Source: Eunapius fragilis
Lineage: Eukaryota > Porifera > Demospongiae > Spongillida > Spongillidae
Reading direction: 5' to 3'
Length of the DNA stretch: 64,000 bases
Assembly (NCBI GenBank): GCA_963681505.1
Contig: OY811979.1
Location: forward strand, 3,402,977 to 3,466,976
This document shows positions 23,508 through 35,500 of this stretch, piece after piece (position 1 is the stretch's first letter; each line of letters begins with the position of its first letter). The position numbers and the translations under genes were made by a program. The notes under the pieces were generated by a model. It had not been told where the DNA came from. It did not search any database and saw only the letters and a program-made list of their open reading frames with translations.

Positions 23508-23972
23508 GTGGCAAATACAAAATCGTTTAGCCAGACAGTTATGAGTAATTTACAACCAGTGGAGGGAGTCTGCCAGGTGGCGGGATCTACAGACGATATT
23601 CATAGCAAGATCAAGGTATATCATTACGGCCCAGATGTATTCCAGAACAAGTTAGAGGGCCTCAAAGCCCTAGCAATAGCTACAAAGACTCAGGCACATA
23701 AGAAGAGAGTGTTGGCAGCGCTGTTGATATGGAAGAGGTTTGCACTTCAGAAAAGCGCAGGAAGAGCATTCGGAAGGACGGAGGGAGATATTTTATTGAT
23801 TGCGAAGTGTAGATGCAAGTATGGTGAGCAGCAAGAGAAGTTGGAGTACTCAAAACAGCGTCATCCTCGACACGACTGTGAGGTCATCAAAAAGCTTGAC
23901 TCCGCAATCTCAGCCCTATTGGGTTGTTCAGAGGAAACTGAATCAGAGCAGGAAGAAAGACCGAAGTCCTAA
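23508..23972 (+). CDS. unidentified 154-residue frame
   Basis: Frame starts MANTKSFSQTVMSNLQPVEG and is Lys/Arg/Gln-rich with a helical middle (QNKLEGLKALAIATKTQAHK). It begins just after the retroelement remnant. No domain was recognised. It could be part of a mobile element or a chance frame. Confidence 0.25.
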   Translation: MANTKSFSQTVMSNLQPVEGVCQVAGSTDDIHSKIKVYHYGPDVFQNKLEGLKALAIATKTQAHKKRVLAALLIWKRFALQKSAGRAFGRTEGDILLIAKCRCKYGEQQEKLEYSKQRHPRHDCEVIKKLDSAISALLGCSEETESEQEERPKS

Positions 23973-24960
23973 TCAAGCCAGGATTCAGCAACTACTGACA
24001 CCAAACACAGATCCAAACACCTTGTTATATTCTTTGATTGTCATGTCCTGTTGTTGCTATTTGTACAGTGTGGGCCCCTCGTACTTCAATAGTGGAATTA
24101 CCTGGCATATCAGCCCATGCAAATTGCTGTTTCGTCCATGTTGGCTGATTCCTTCTTATGCGCTTGCTGCACGTTGTTACATAGTCTACAATTCTTTCAC
24201 TCACATTTTTCGGGAGACTTTGGCCAGCTGTTGTCTTTTACCCTCGTGACAAACTTGTGTCGCCGCATGAATCTAGAAATCCAGCCAGGTGAAGCCTTAA
24301 AACACCCCGTTGAAGTTAGCCGCACATTCCTCAGCCGCACATTTTACAATGATTAAACTAGTTAACATTCCAATAGCGGCGGGCGGCGGATGCGTGCGTT
24401 TGATGACTGTATGAGGTTGGTCCACGGTTGTCGATATGACCATTCTAACGGCGATGCTTAGGACATGGTGGGTACGCAACGCATCTAAGTCTCAGCTCTC
24501 ATCAAACTCAGAGAATATAATATAAAACGCCCACGACTATACACGAATGCAATCAAACATCAAATATGACACAACATGCAACTCATACGCTATGCTTACA
24601 GTTCCTAGATGCTTTAAAAATGTAGCAAACATCCTTAGTGTTGGACCAATGTATGCGACGGGGTCAAAACCAATTGATCAGTTATTCATAGCTCAGGTTG
24701 TCAACCAAATCAATTTCATGATTGGGTAACATGTACCCAGCTTACATGTATATGAAAAGTGCATGCACCACTGGTTTACAACATTGAGGGACTGAGTTGC
24801 ACCATGCTCTGAACCACCATTCATCTTATGAAATAGTGCATTGAACTGAATTCATGCAGTGCTATAGTTGTAATGACACAATCCTTTGTTCTGTCATGTA
24901 CATATATTGGTAGCCTGCATGTGTGCAGATCAGTTCAAACATATAAAAGCAATACATTAT
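23973..24960. other. no gene seen
   Basis: Roughly 1 kb without recognisable domain, RNA gene or tandem repeat. Short frames here are unsupported. Confidence 0.4.
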
Positions 24961-24965
24961 TCTAC

Positions 24966-27210
24966 ACTGGGGATGGATGCCCCCTCTGTAAGTTCAAAAG
25001 CAGATCCAGACATTCTGATGATAATTCCCTGTTCCCACAGAGTAGGTGTGTACATATGAGGATGGGGAACCCAACGCCACGCGTAGTTCCCCTATGCCTG
25101 GCCAACTTGTGAGTGACCCCCAAATGAAATTACTCACATATTATCTTCACTGAAGATGAATGCCACCTCCGTAAGTTCTAAAGCAGATCAAGACAATCTG
25201 ATGACAGTTCCATGTTCCCACGGGGGAGGTGAGTACATGTGGTGATGGGGAACCCAACGCCATGCGAAGTTCCCCAATGCCTGGCCAACTTGTGAGTGAC
25301 CCCCAAATGAAATAATTCACATATCATCTTAACTGAAGATGGATGCCACCTCTGTAAGTTCTAAAGCGGATCCAGACATTCTGATGACAGTTCCATGTTC
25401 CCACAGGGGTGGTGAGTACATGTGACGATGGAGAACCCAACGCCACGCGTAGTTCCCCTATGCCTGGCCAACTTGTGAGTGACCCCTAAATGAATTTATT
25501 CACATATTATCTTAACTGAATATGAATGCCACCTCCGTAAGTTCTAAAGCAGATCCAGACATTATGATGACAATTTCCTGTTTCCACAGGGGAGGTGTGT
25601 ACATGTGAGGATGGGGAACCCAACGCCACGCGTAGTTCCCCAATGCCTGGCCAACTAGTGAGTGACCCCCAAATGAAATTACTCACATATTATCTTCACT
25701 GAAGATGAATGCCACTTCCGTAAGTTCTAAAGTGGATCCAGACAATCTGATGACAGTTCCATGTTCCCACAGGGGAGGTGAGTACATGTGGTGATGGTTA
25801 ACCCAACGCCACGCGTAGTTCCCCAATGCCTGGCCAACTTGTGAGTGACCTCCAAATGAAATAATTCACATTCATCTTAACTGAAGATGGATGCCACCTC
25901 TGTAAGTTCTAAAGTGGATCCAGACATTCTGATGACAGTTCCATGTTCCCACAGGGGAGGTGAGTACATGTGAGGATGGGGAACCCAACGCCATGCGAAG
26001 TTCCCCAATGCCTGGCCAACTTGTGAGTGACCCCCAAATGAAATAATTCACATATCATCTTAACTGAAGATGGATGCCACCTCTGTAAGTTCTAAAGCAG
26101 ATCCAGACAATCTGATGACAGTTCCATGTTCCCACATGGGTGGTGAGTACATGTGAGAATGGGGAACCCAACACCACGCGTAGTTCCCCAATGCCTGGCC
26201 AACTTGTGAGTGAACCCCAAATGAAATAATTCACATATCATCTTAACTGAAGATGAATGCCACCTCCGTAAGTTCTAAAGCAGATCCAGACATTCTGATG
26301 ACAATTTCCTGTTCCCATAGGGTAGGTGTGTACATGTGAGAATGGGGAACCCAACGCTACGCGTAGTTCCCCAATGCCTGGCCAACTTGTGAGTGAACCC
26401 CACATGAAATTAAGCACATATTATTTTAACTGAAGATGAATGCCACCTCCGTAAGTTCTAAAGCAGATCCAGACAATCTGATGACAGTTCCATGTTCCCA
26501 CAGGGGAGGTGAGTACATGTGGTGATGGGGAACCCAACGCCACGCGTAGTTCCCCAATGCCTGGCCAACTTGTGAGGAACCTCCAAATGAAATTATTCAC
26601 ATATTATCTTAACTGAAGATGAATGCCACCTCCGTAAGTTCTAAAGCAGATCCAGACAATCTGATGACAGTTCCATGTTCCCACAGGGGAGGTGAGTACA
26701 TGTGGTGATGGGGAACCCAACGCCACGCGTAGTTTCCCAATGCCCGGCCAACTTGTGAGTGACCCCGAAATGAAATTATTCACATATTATCTTAACTGAA
26801 GATGAATGCCACCTCCGTAAGTTCTAAAGCAGATCCAGACATTCTGATGACAATTTCCTGTTCCCACAGGATAGGTGTGAACATGTGAGGCTGGGGAACC
26901 CAACACCACGCGTAGTTCCCCCCCAATGCCTGGCCAACTTGTGAGTGAATCCCGAATGAAATTATTAACATATCAACTTCACTGAAGATGGAGGCCACCT
27001 CTGTAAGTTCTAAAGTGGATCAAGACATTCTGATGACAGCTCCCTATTCCCACAGGGCAGGTGAGTACATGTGAGGATGGGGAACCCAACGCCACGCGTA
27101 GTTCCCAAATGCTCGGCCACACTGTGAGTGACCCCCAAATGAAATTATTCACATATCATCTTCACTGAAGATGGATGCCACCTCTGTAGCAGATCCATAC
27201 ATTCTGTTCT
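24966..27210. repeat. 183-bp satellite array, forward, about 12 copies
   Basis: The unit contains CCTCCGTAAGTTCTAAAGCA, then GATGACAATTTCCTGTTCCC with ACAGG, then GGGGAACCCAACGCCACGCG and CTGGCCAACTTGTGAGTGAC. The CCAACG landmark falls at 25071, 25254, 25437, 25620, 25803 and 25985, so the period is 182-183 bp. Frames across units are not conserved. Confidence 0.95.
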
Positions 27211-27469
27211 AATTGTAACATTAATGACAACACTTTAGCAACTGGTCTTAGTAACTCCTCAGATTTCATCTATTAATACCTGCACACTAAACCTTTCAAC
27301 TAACACATGCTCCACACCAACACGAATCCAGATTTTTAAAAGCATAAACATGCACTGAAATGTATTATTGTTTTGCATATTCCAAATTATAATACATCGG
27401 TCTGGCAGCACCATTCAGATTACTTGGTTATACTTGAAAGCGTTGTCAAGTAGGCCATTGAAAAGATGG

Positions 27470-28470
27470 TCCCAGGAAAGAGTCAGCATCCAGGAACTAG
27501 CCATGGCATAGTGTTTCCCATCCTCCCATGTAAACACCTACCCTGTGGGAACAGGGAACTGTCATCAGAATGTGTGTATCTGCTATAAAACTTACAGAGG
27601 TGGCATCCATCTTCTGTGAAGATGAGATGGGAATAATTTCATTTGGGGGTCACACACAAGTTGGTAAGGCATTGGGGAACTACGTGTGGCATTGGGTTTC
27701 CCATCCTCACATGTACACACCTTCCCTGTGGGAACAGGGAATTGTCATCAGAATGTCTGGATCTGCTTTAGAACTTAACAAAGGGTGGCATCCATCTTCA
27801 GTGAAGTTGATGTGTGAATAATTTCATTTGAGGTTCCTCACAAGTTGGCTAGGCATTTGGGAACTACGCGTGGCGTTGGGTTCCCCATCCCCACATGTAC
27901 ATACCTACCCTGTAGGAACAGGTAACTGTCATCAGAATGTCTGGATCCGCTTTAGAACTTACATAGGTGGCATCCATCTTCAGTGAAGTTGATATGTGAA
28001 TAATTTCATTTGAGGTTCCTCAGAAGTTGGCTAGGCGTTTTGGAACTACACGTGGCGTTGGGTTCCCCATCCTCACATGTACACACCTACCCTTTGTGTA
28101 TACGGAACTGTCATCAGAATGTCTGTATCTGCTTTAGAACTTACATAGGTTGCATCCATCTTCAGTGAAGATATGTGAATAATTGCATTGGGGGTCACTC
28201 ATAAGTCAGTCAGGCATTGGGGAACTACGCGTGGCGTTGGGTTCCCAATCCTCACATGTACACACCTACACTGTGGGAACATGGAACTGTCATCAGAATG
28301 TCTGGATCTGCTTTCATAGGTGGCATCCATCTTTAGTGTAGATGATATGTGAATCATTTCATTTGGGGGTCACTAACTAGTCAGTCAGGCATTGGGGAGC
28401 TACGTGTGGTGTTGGGTACCCCATCCTGACATGTGCACACCTACCCTGTGGGAACAAGAAACTGTCATAT
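27470..28470. repeat. 183-bp satellite array, reverse orientation, about 6 copies
   Basis: The same unit as the preceding array but reverse-complemented (GGAACTGTCATCAGAATGTC, GTGGCGTTGGGTTCCCCATC). A 260-bp unique spacer separates the two arrays. Copies here are more diverged than those in the forward array. Confidence 0.93.
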
Positions 28471-30180
28471 TGATTTCAAATGTATCATATTCCGCTTATC
28501 ACATTATAAATCAAAATATTCAAAGCCCGCTATTATCAAAGATATTCAAGATTACGATTAGAGATAATTGATTTTAATAACTACTAGTAAGTAAAAAAAG
28601 ATCTAAATATGTGGTGGAACAGCACTGATTGCAAGTTAGTAAGTTCAATAATGAGTTACTAACATATAAGACAATAATGTGCTTAAATTTGAACGGTTAT
28701 GGGATAACTAATGTTATTAACATCACTAATTAAAATGAAGTAAAATCACCATATGGTTTGGTATTAGATTATGTAATGGTAACTCATTAAAACTCAAAGT
28801 TAATTAAAATTGTAGTTGTTATTCAGCATTTTCAAGTTTGACTTGTAGTTTTATTGATTAAAAGTTGCCATGCATATTTGTGTCTTAATTAATTGAAAGC
28901 TATTTGATTTTATCTTATGAACGGTTAGCCAATTTTGATAATGTAATTTGCATTTGACTAAATGTGGTTTTTGTATATTCATCATTCATTTAGATTCACA
29001 ATCTTATAAAGGAATTTAAATGTGTTGCATTCTTTCATGGACACCCTGTATATGTACACCACGAGGCCATATTGCAGTAACTGCTACCAATTTTATACAC
29101 TCCTTGAAAAATCTGCGACTTACTATACATACTAATATATAAATATATACTTATACTTATGCTTTTAGGTATAGTGTAATGTCAACCTTTTATATTGCAC
29201 TTTGTCAAATTGTTTGAATATCAATAGCTCTTACATGGCCCAAAAAGTGGGAAGTATAATAACTTCAGTTTTATATCTTACAGGAATGTTCAGTTGTTTA
29301 TGAAAATATTCATCAAAAATGTTGATTCTGCCAGATTTAACCTTGCTCTTCAAAAGAGAGACAAAAATGTGATGCTATACCAAATATGCACACTTCGTTA
29401 CACCCCAGCTGAACAATTTTGCCACTTTGCCATCTGGAAACCTAGGCTGTTGATTTTTTTCCATTGGATTTGAATGAATAAGATATCCATCAAACAACAC
29501 CATTCTTAGATGGAACCTATCCTTGGAAACCTATTTTACAACCCAGTAAATTTCTGCTGTGAGATCAACTACAAAGGCTCAATATAGTATAGCAGGTTTG
29601 AAGAGGTCTGTGTGTTAGAACTGGTAAAAATTATTTGTAAACCCGCAGCCCTGTCACTGTATGAACATAGATGAATGCTCTCAATGGAAATAGGCTCGTT
29701 TCATATGTAACCTCAGAATACCAAATAACAATAGTAAAAGATGGCAAGACCAAGTGCTATACCGTAGCATTATGAACATAATGGTCTTGTTTGCCAAGCT
29801 TCGGTTTAGAGCAGTAAAAGTCTTTGTCATGCAGAGTAGTCTTAATAGAGCACAATTCTGCTAGTGGAAATGCAGCCATAAAAAGACTTCTGAATTTGAT
29901 TTTTTTTGATTGCCTATCCAATCTGGTTATAGTGGGAAAGCCAGCACTAACTGAGTGCATCAAGGGTGTGAGGTGTGAACAATATGGAGATTCAACTGTT
30001 TGATCTGTTAAATAAATCTGTCTCACCATACACAAAAAAATGATTCATTGTTTCCCCCTGCCCTTCACCTGGTCGAAATTAGAATAGTCTATATGATTGC
30101 AATTGTTAATCATGATGATGTTTTTATTCCATTGGTAAATTAATGGCATCAATAGATATAGAAGACTTAAATTAGGAGCT
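28471..30180. other. AT-rich stretch, no gene seen
   Basis: Very AT-rich DNA without recognisable coding exons. The open frame at 29757-30035 (minus) shows no domain and is not supported. Confidence 0.5.
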
Positions 30181-30186
30181 CCATTC

Positions 30187-30545
30187 CAGGGCCGTAGCAA
30201 CCGCTACGGCCTATATGGCCAAAGCCGTACAGGTTTTTGGCCAGAGCATAAGTATTAATGACAAATTATTAATCAATTTGAAAAATTCATTGTGAAGTTA
30301 GCAGCAGGTTTGAATTCTGCTTCAGATCTACAGCAGAAAGCTTAAAAAACCAATCACAGGCGATGTTTTGGTATGATACGTTTTGTGACGTAAACAGTGT
30401 GAAAGTTGCAAAGCGGCTAGAGCTGATGGGGGAGCGCATACCCCCTAGCTGGGGTGGGAAGGGTACCCCCCTCCAGCACCCACCCCGACTATCTTGGCCA
30501 CGCCTCCATCCATTAGCCGTACAGGTTTTATTCACGGCCCTGCAC
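30187..30545. mobile_element. MITE with CAGGGCCGTAGC end
   Basis: Starts CAGGGCCGTAGCAACCGC and ends TTATTCACGGCCCTG, short inverted termini. Internally GCCGTACAGGTTTT occurs near both ends. A clear target duplication was not seen. Confidence 0.55.
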
Positions 30546-30908
30546 CCCTGTCACCGCTGCTTCTGCGTATGTGAAGGTGTAGAGGGATCCTCAACTGTTG
30601 GAGCAGGGGTGTGTGGGTGGAAAAGGAGGGGGAGCATCCTGATATGGAGGTGAGGGCAAATACTAATCATAGGATGTGAGTTTGGGTTGGCATATGCTTT
30701 GCTGTTCAGTTAATCAGCTCTGCAGCTTTCTTTGATCGTGATTTTAACCATTACTCCTGCACATTGGGACATCCCCCCGCCTCCAACAGTTGATGCCCTC
30801 ACTTCAACATCAGGATGCTCCCCCCCCCCTTTCCACCCCCACACCCCTGCTCCAACAGTTGACGATCCCTCTACACCTTCACATACGCAGAAGCAGCGGT
30901 GACAGGGG
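30541..30908. repeat. inverted repeat, two ~115-bp arms
   Basis: 30545-30650 (CACCCCTGTCACCGCTGCTT ... GGAGCATCCTGATAT) reappears reverse-complemented at about 30800-30910 (CATCAGGATGCTCCCCC ... GCAGCGGTGACAGGGG). The spacer is about 150 bp. It could be a second foldback element abutting the MITE. Confidence 0.75.
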
Positions 30909-30999
30909 TAACTTTGTCACTTATCAGTTGTAATTAATGGAACTTTATTAAGATTAAGATTATTATTATTAAATCGGATGGGAAGGTGTGCCTATGATA

Positions 31000-32020
31000 A
31001 ACAAATATTTGGGGTGGCCCAAATATTGCAATCCACTGGGTAGTTGGGTTGCAAGTTTTGTTCTGGTACAAAGATAGTTACAGTACAATCAGATTGCATC
31101 ATGGCATTAACACCCACAGACTGAGTATGGCTATTTCTATAAGCTAGTAGTATGTACGTGTCTCTTAAAGTTTGATGTTCAAATGTGTCAAAAGTTGAGA
31201 GCACCAGACCAGGGATAACACAGGATAGATTAAGGATGATTACTGACACTACTAATGGTTGTATGTAAATGCAAATAATGAAGTTGTTAACAATTGTATC
31301 CATGAACAACCTGATAAATAAAATCGATGATTGTTACCATGCCATATATGGGATACCCATATTTTTTCTTCCAAAGTAATTTCAAGTATACGAATTTCAA
31401 GGACTTTCTAAAGCCTTGATAAGAAAGAATAGTATTTAGTGTTTTAAACATCAGCAATGTTGGCTTGCTATTGTGTTTAGTGTTTTTAAATTGGTAACCA
31501 ATATTTAAAATACATTATAATTAATGTACAATAATTTGTAGCCTACAATGTGTGAATAAGCTGTGTGAATAAGCTAATTCAAACATTCATGAATATTTAC
31601 AGTCATGCAGATGTATGTATAGAAGTCAAGCAAGGAATCAAAACATACCAATGATGATAGATATGCTGCTGCTATCTGCGATGCCTGTGAAAAACATGAC
31701 AGCCATTGTTAGTGCTGCACTTTATGGTTTTTTAAAAAGATTATTTGCATCCATCGAACCATTTAGTTCCCTGCTAAGTGCTTTTGCTGATAAGAATAAA
31801 TGAATTGGAAATGTACATGCATGCTATAGCCCACACACATTTATGTGTATTTACATGTGTTGCATTGACTTGATAATGTACCTTTAATACTCAGAAATGT
31901 GGTTGAGTTTGCACCATTTCCATATCCATTTACAGCAAACAATGTAAACTTTAGCATCTCATCAGAAGTAGATACTCGAGCAATTGAAGAATTACATACT
32001 TGAGGGTAGCTGTAAGTATT
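31000..32020 (-). CDS. possible FN3-like exons
   Basis: On the minus strand, 31841-32040 contains EMLKFTLFAVNGYGNGANST, the usual end of a fibronectin type III domain (Y/F.. V.AVN..G.G..S). A second segment at 30992-31309 (YILLAYRNSHTQSVGVNAMM) is compatible with a divergent extracellular domain. Splice joins were not established, and this may be a remnant of a host adhesion or receptor gene. Confidence 0.3.
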
Positions 32021-32039
32021 TGAAATGTTCATACATCCA

Positions 32040-32556
32040 GATTCAAAACCAGACATGAATTCGCACAGTGTGTATTAATTACTACCTGTAGTGCTCTGTT
32101 GACATGATTTCCAATGAATGCCCCATCTCGTTTGCATGTCATGCATTTCACCAGTACATCTTGCAGCAACCTTAGTATCATCTGTGATGCTGGTTGATGG
32201 TCTCTGGCGCCAGTTGATGTGGTGGAGAACAGAAAGGGAAGAATGTCTGTGCAGAAGCTGTTAATTGCTGTACCAAACATCCTGTACACACCAGAGTATC
32301 ACATGACAGCTGTAATGGTTGATCAAGAGTCTTCTGGCATATGGCACATAACAGCATTTCAGCAACAGAAAGGACTTGGTTGGCAGATACTGCTGGATGT
32401 TCGTTGGAAGAGATGAGTTTTTGTGGGGCAATCTGCTCAATGTGTTGGATAAGGTTCTTGGTTTATGCTATGTCCATGGATTGTTTTGCAGGATACCTGC
32501 TTATCTTTGTCCAGCAACGTTATCTGTATGATGTGTACTCCTGCATATGAATATAC
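32040..32556 (-). pseudogene. RING/RAG1-N-like gene, C-terminal half (split by the giant element)
   Basis: Reading leftwards, one frame gives IEQIAPQKLISSNEHPAV and then a RING-like pattern LLCAICQKTLDQPLQLSCDT, LVCTGCLVQQL. After a frameshift near 32210 the sequence continues PASQMILRLLQDVLVKCMTC. C-x2-C..C..C-x2-C followed by a conserved 'LVKC..C' segment is the arrangement seen in the RING and following zinc region of RAG1 and in N-RAG-type transposon proteins. Additional frame breaks lie near 32450. The matching N-terminal half is at 45497-45815, beyond the inserted element. Confidence 0.55.
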
Positions 32557-35500
32557 ATATATATGGGAAAGTTTCCGAGAAAAGGGACCTAGCGTGTATT
32601 ATAATAAAGCATAATAAAAATGCATTACGTTTGAAATGCTATAACTTCCGAACGGTTAACGCTATCGTCTTCCTATTTTCAGCACTTCATACTATACCAT
32701 TTCTCTATTGTAAAATACATTTTGGGATCTTGAACATGCTCCATGCCAGTATCGCGATGTCCGATACCCCAAGGGGTTCAAACCCGCCATAACTTTCGGC
32801 AGGAGTAATCAAATCGCTCCAAATTCGGTTTGTCGGTAGAGAGGTCCTGCAGCTATTGATTTGTTCTGTTCGTTAATTTTTATGTTATCCGTTGCGGAGA
32901 TACAGCTGTGCAAAGTAAGTACAAGTTTCCCGCTCGAATCGCGCCGTTGTATCTGCGCGAACCGATTCCATTCACCGATGTATACATGAATATTCAACTA
33001 CATCCACCCACCATCACTGTGACGCAATGTAAGTTGTCTGGGGACCTGAATAATTTGCTTTTCGCCTGTGATTTCGAAGACGAAGATCGAAGAAGTCAAG
33101 TTTGAGAGCGGTAGCGGTAACTAGCTGTGGAGCACCGCAGACGAGTTCCCGTAGTGGACAGCTGTGGAGTATGGCAGACAGTGGAGTAACTACATGCAGT
33201 ACGCAGCTACTATCCTACGGCAGACAGCAGTGGAATGAGCACCGCAGCAGACGGCATGGAGTAACCCTAAGGCAGGCAGCTATGCAATGGACCCTATGGC
33301 AGAAAATACGACAGAGGATAAGTATAACTGTGAAACAAAACCAGGCAGAGCTGTGGAATGGACTCCAGCAGTAAACAGCTGTAGAGATGGCAGGCAGATA
33401 GGTGTGTCCAGAAGATAGTGGAACAACTACAAACGAGTGTGGAGTAGACCAAATAGTAGACAATACATGTAGGTAGTGGACATCAACACTGCACCATATG
33501 GAATAGACTCTACTGCAGATATCTACCTGAATACTGTATCGAGTGAACCCTACTGAGTGGACCCTGTGGCAGACATCTACTGTAAATGGACATCTACTGT
33601 ATGAAGTGGACCCTATACTGCAGACCCAGTGGACAGACATCGACGATAATGAGTAGACCAGCATACGGCAGGCAAGCAGCTGTGGAGTGGCCCATATGAC
33701 AGAACCACACAGCAATGACATATGTGAAGCAGACAGACATGTGTCTAACTTATAGCAAGCAGCTGTGGAGTGACACTACTGCAAAAAGCCATAATGTGAC
33801 CCCTATGCCAGATACATGCACATGTACAGCTATGACCCCTCCACCCTACCTCCCGCACTGCACCCTACACCCATTCCTTACAGTGAACAGTGTTAGCGAT
33901 GGAGTGGACTCTCTTTTGAGTGGACTCCACCCACCCTACAGCTACATGAACAGTGTCAGCCATGGAGCAGGCCCTCTTTTAAGTTAGCTATTGAGTGGAC
34001 TCCACCCTACCCCTGTGCTGCACCCTAAACACATGCACACACAACACGTACACGCATGCACTTGTACACAGCACCTATGCACTGCCATGTGTGCTCAACT
34101 TGTTTCTTCATTCCGTCAACAGGACTGTTTAGAACAGGAGTGATTGCAGGTTTTCCCTGCCTTAAAGCCTACCTACACCCAGTGGACTGCACCTTCGTAC
34201 ATGTACGTGTACGTACACAGTCATTTGCTAGTAGTTTGTTACACATCTAGTTGTGCAGCTGTGCACACAGTACAATGTACGTTTATCATGTCCCCATAGG
34301 ATTGAACCTCTACGCGTGCATGCTTCTTGTCTCCACACATACATGCGCACAGCACTTGTACACACAGCACTTGTACACAGTTTCGCTGCACCTATGCACT
34401 GCCATGTGTGCTCAACTTGTTTCTTCATTCCGTCAACAGGACTGTTTAGAACAGGAGTGATTGCAGGTTTTCCCTGCCTTAAAGCCTACCTACCCCCAGT
34501 GGACTGCACCTTCGTACATGTACGTGTACTTACACAGTCATTTCCTAGTAGTTTGTTATACATCTAGTTGTGCAGCTGTGCACACAGTACAATGTACGTT
34601 TATCATGTCCCCATAGGATTGAACCTCTACACGTGCATGCTTCTTGTCTCCTCACATACATGCGCACAACACTTGTACACACAGCACTTGTACACAGTTT
34701 CGCTGCACCTATGCACTGCCATGTGTGCTCAACTTGTTTCTTCATTCCGTCAACAGGACTGTTTAGAACAGGAGTGATTGCAGGTTTTCCCTGCCTTAAA
34801 GCCTACCTACCCCCAGTGGACTGCACCTTCGTACATGTACGTGTACTTACACAGTCATTTCCTAGTAGTTTGTTATACATCTAGTTGTGCAGCTGTGCAC
34901 ACAGTACAATGTACGTTTATCATGTCCCCATAGAATTGAACCTCTACACGTGCATGCTTCTTGTCTCCATACATGCGCACAACACTTGTACACACAGCAC
35001 TTGTACACAGTTTCGCTGCACCTATGCACTGCCATGTGTGCTCAACTTGTTTCTTCATTCCGTCAACAGGACTGTTTAGAACAGGAGTGATTGCAGGTTT
35101 TCCCTGCCTTAAAGCCTACCTACCCCCAGTGGACTGCACCTTCGTACATGTACGTGTACTTACACAGTCATTTCCTAGTAGTTTGTTATACATCTAGTTG
35201 TGCAGCTGTGCACACAGTACAATGTACGTTTATCATGTCCCCATAGGATTGAACCTCTACACGTGCATGCTTCTTGTCTCCTCACATACATGCGCACAAC
35301 ACTTGTACACACAGCACTTGTACACAGTTTCGCTGCACCTATGCACTGCCATGTGTGCTCAACTTGTTTCTTCATTCCGTCAACAGGACTGTTTAGAACA
35401 GGAGTGATTGCAGGTTTTCCCTGCCTTAAAGCCTACCTACACCCAGTGGACTGCACCTTCGTACATGTACGTGTACGTACACAGTCATTTGCTAGTAGTT

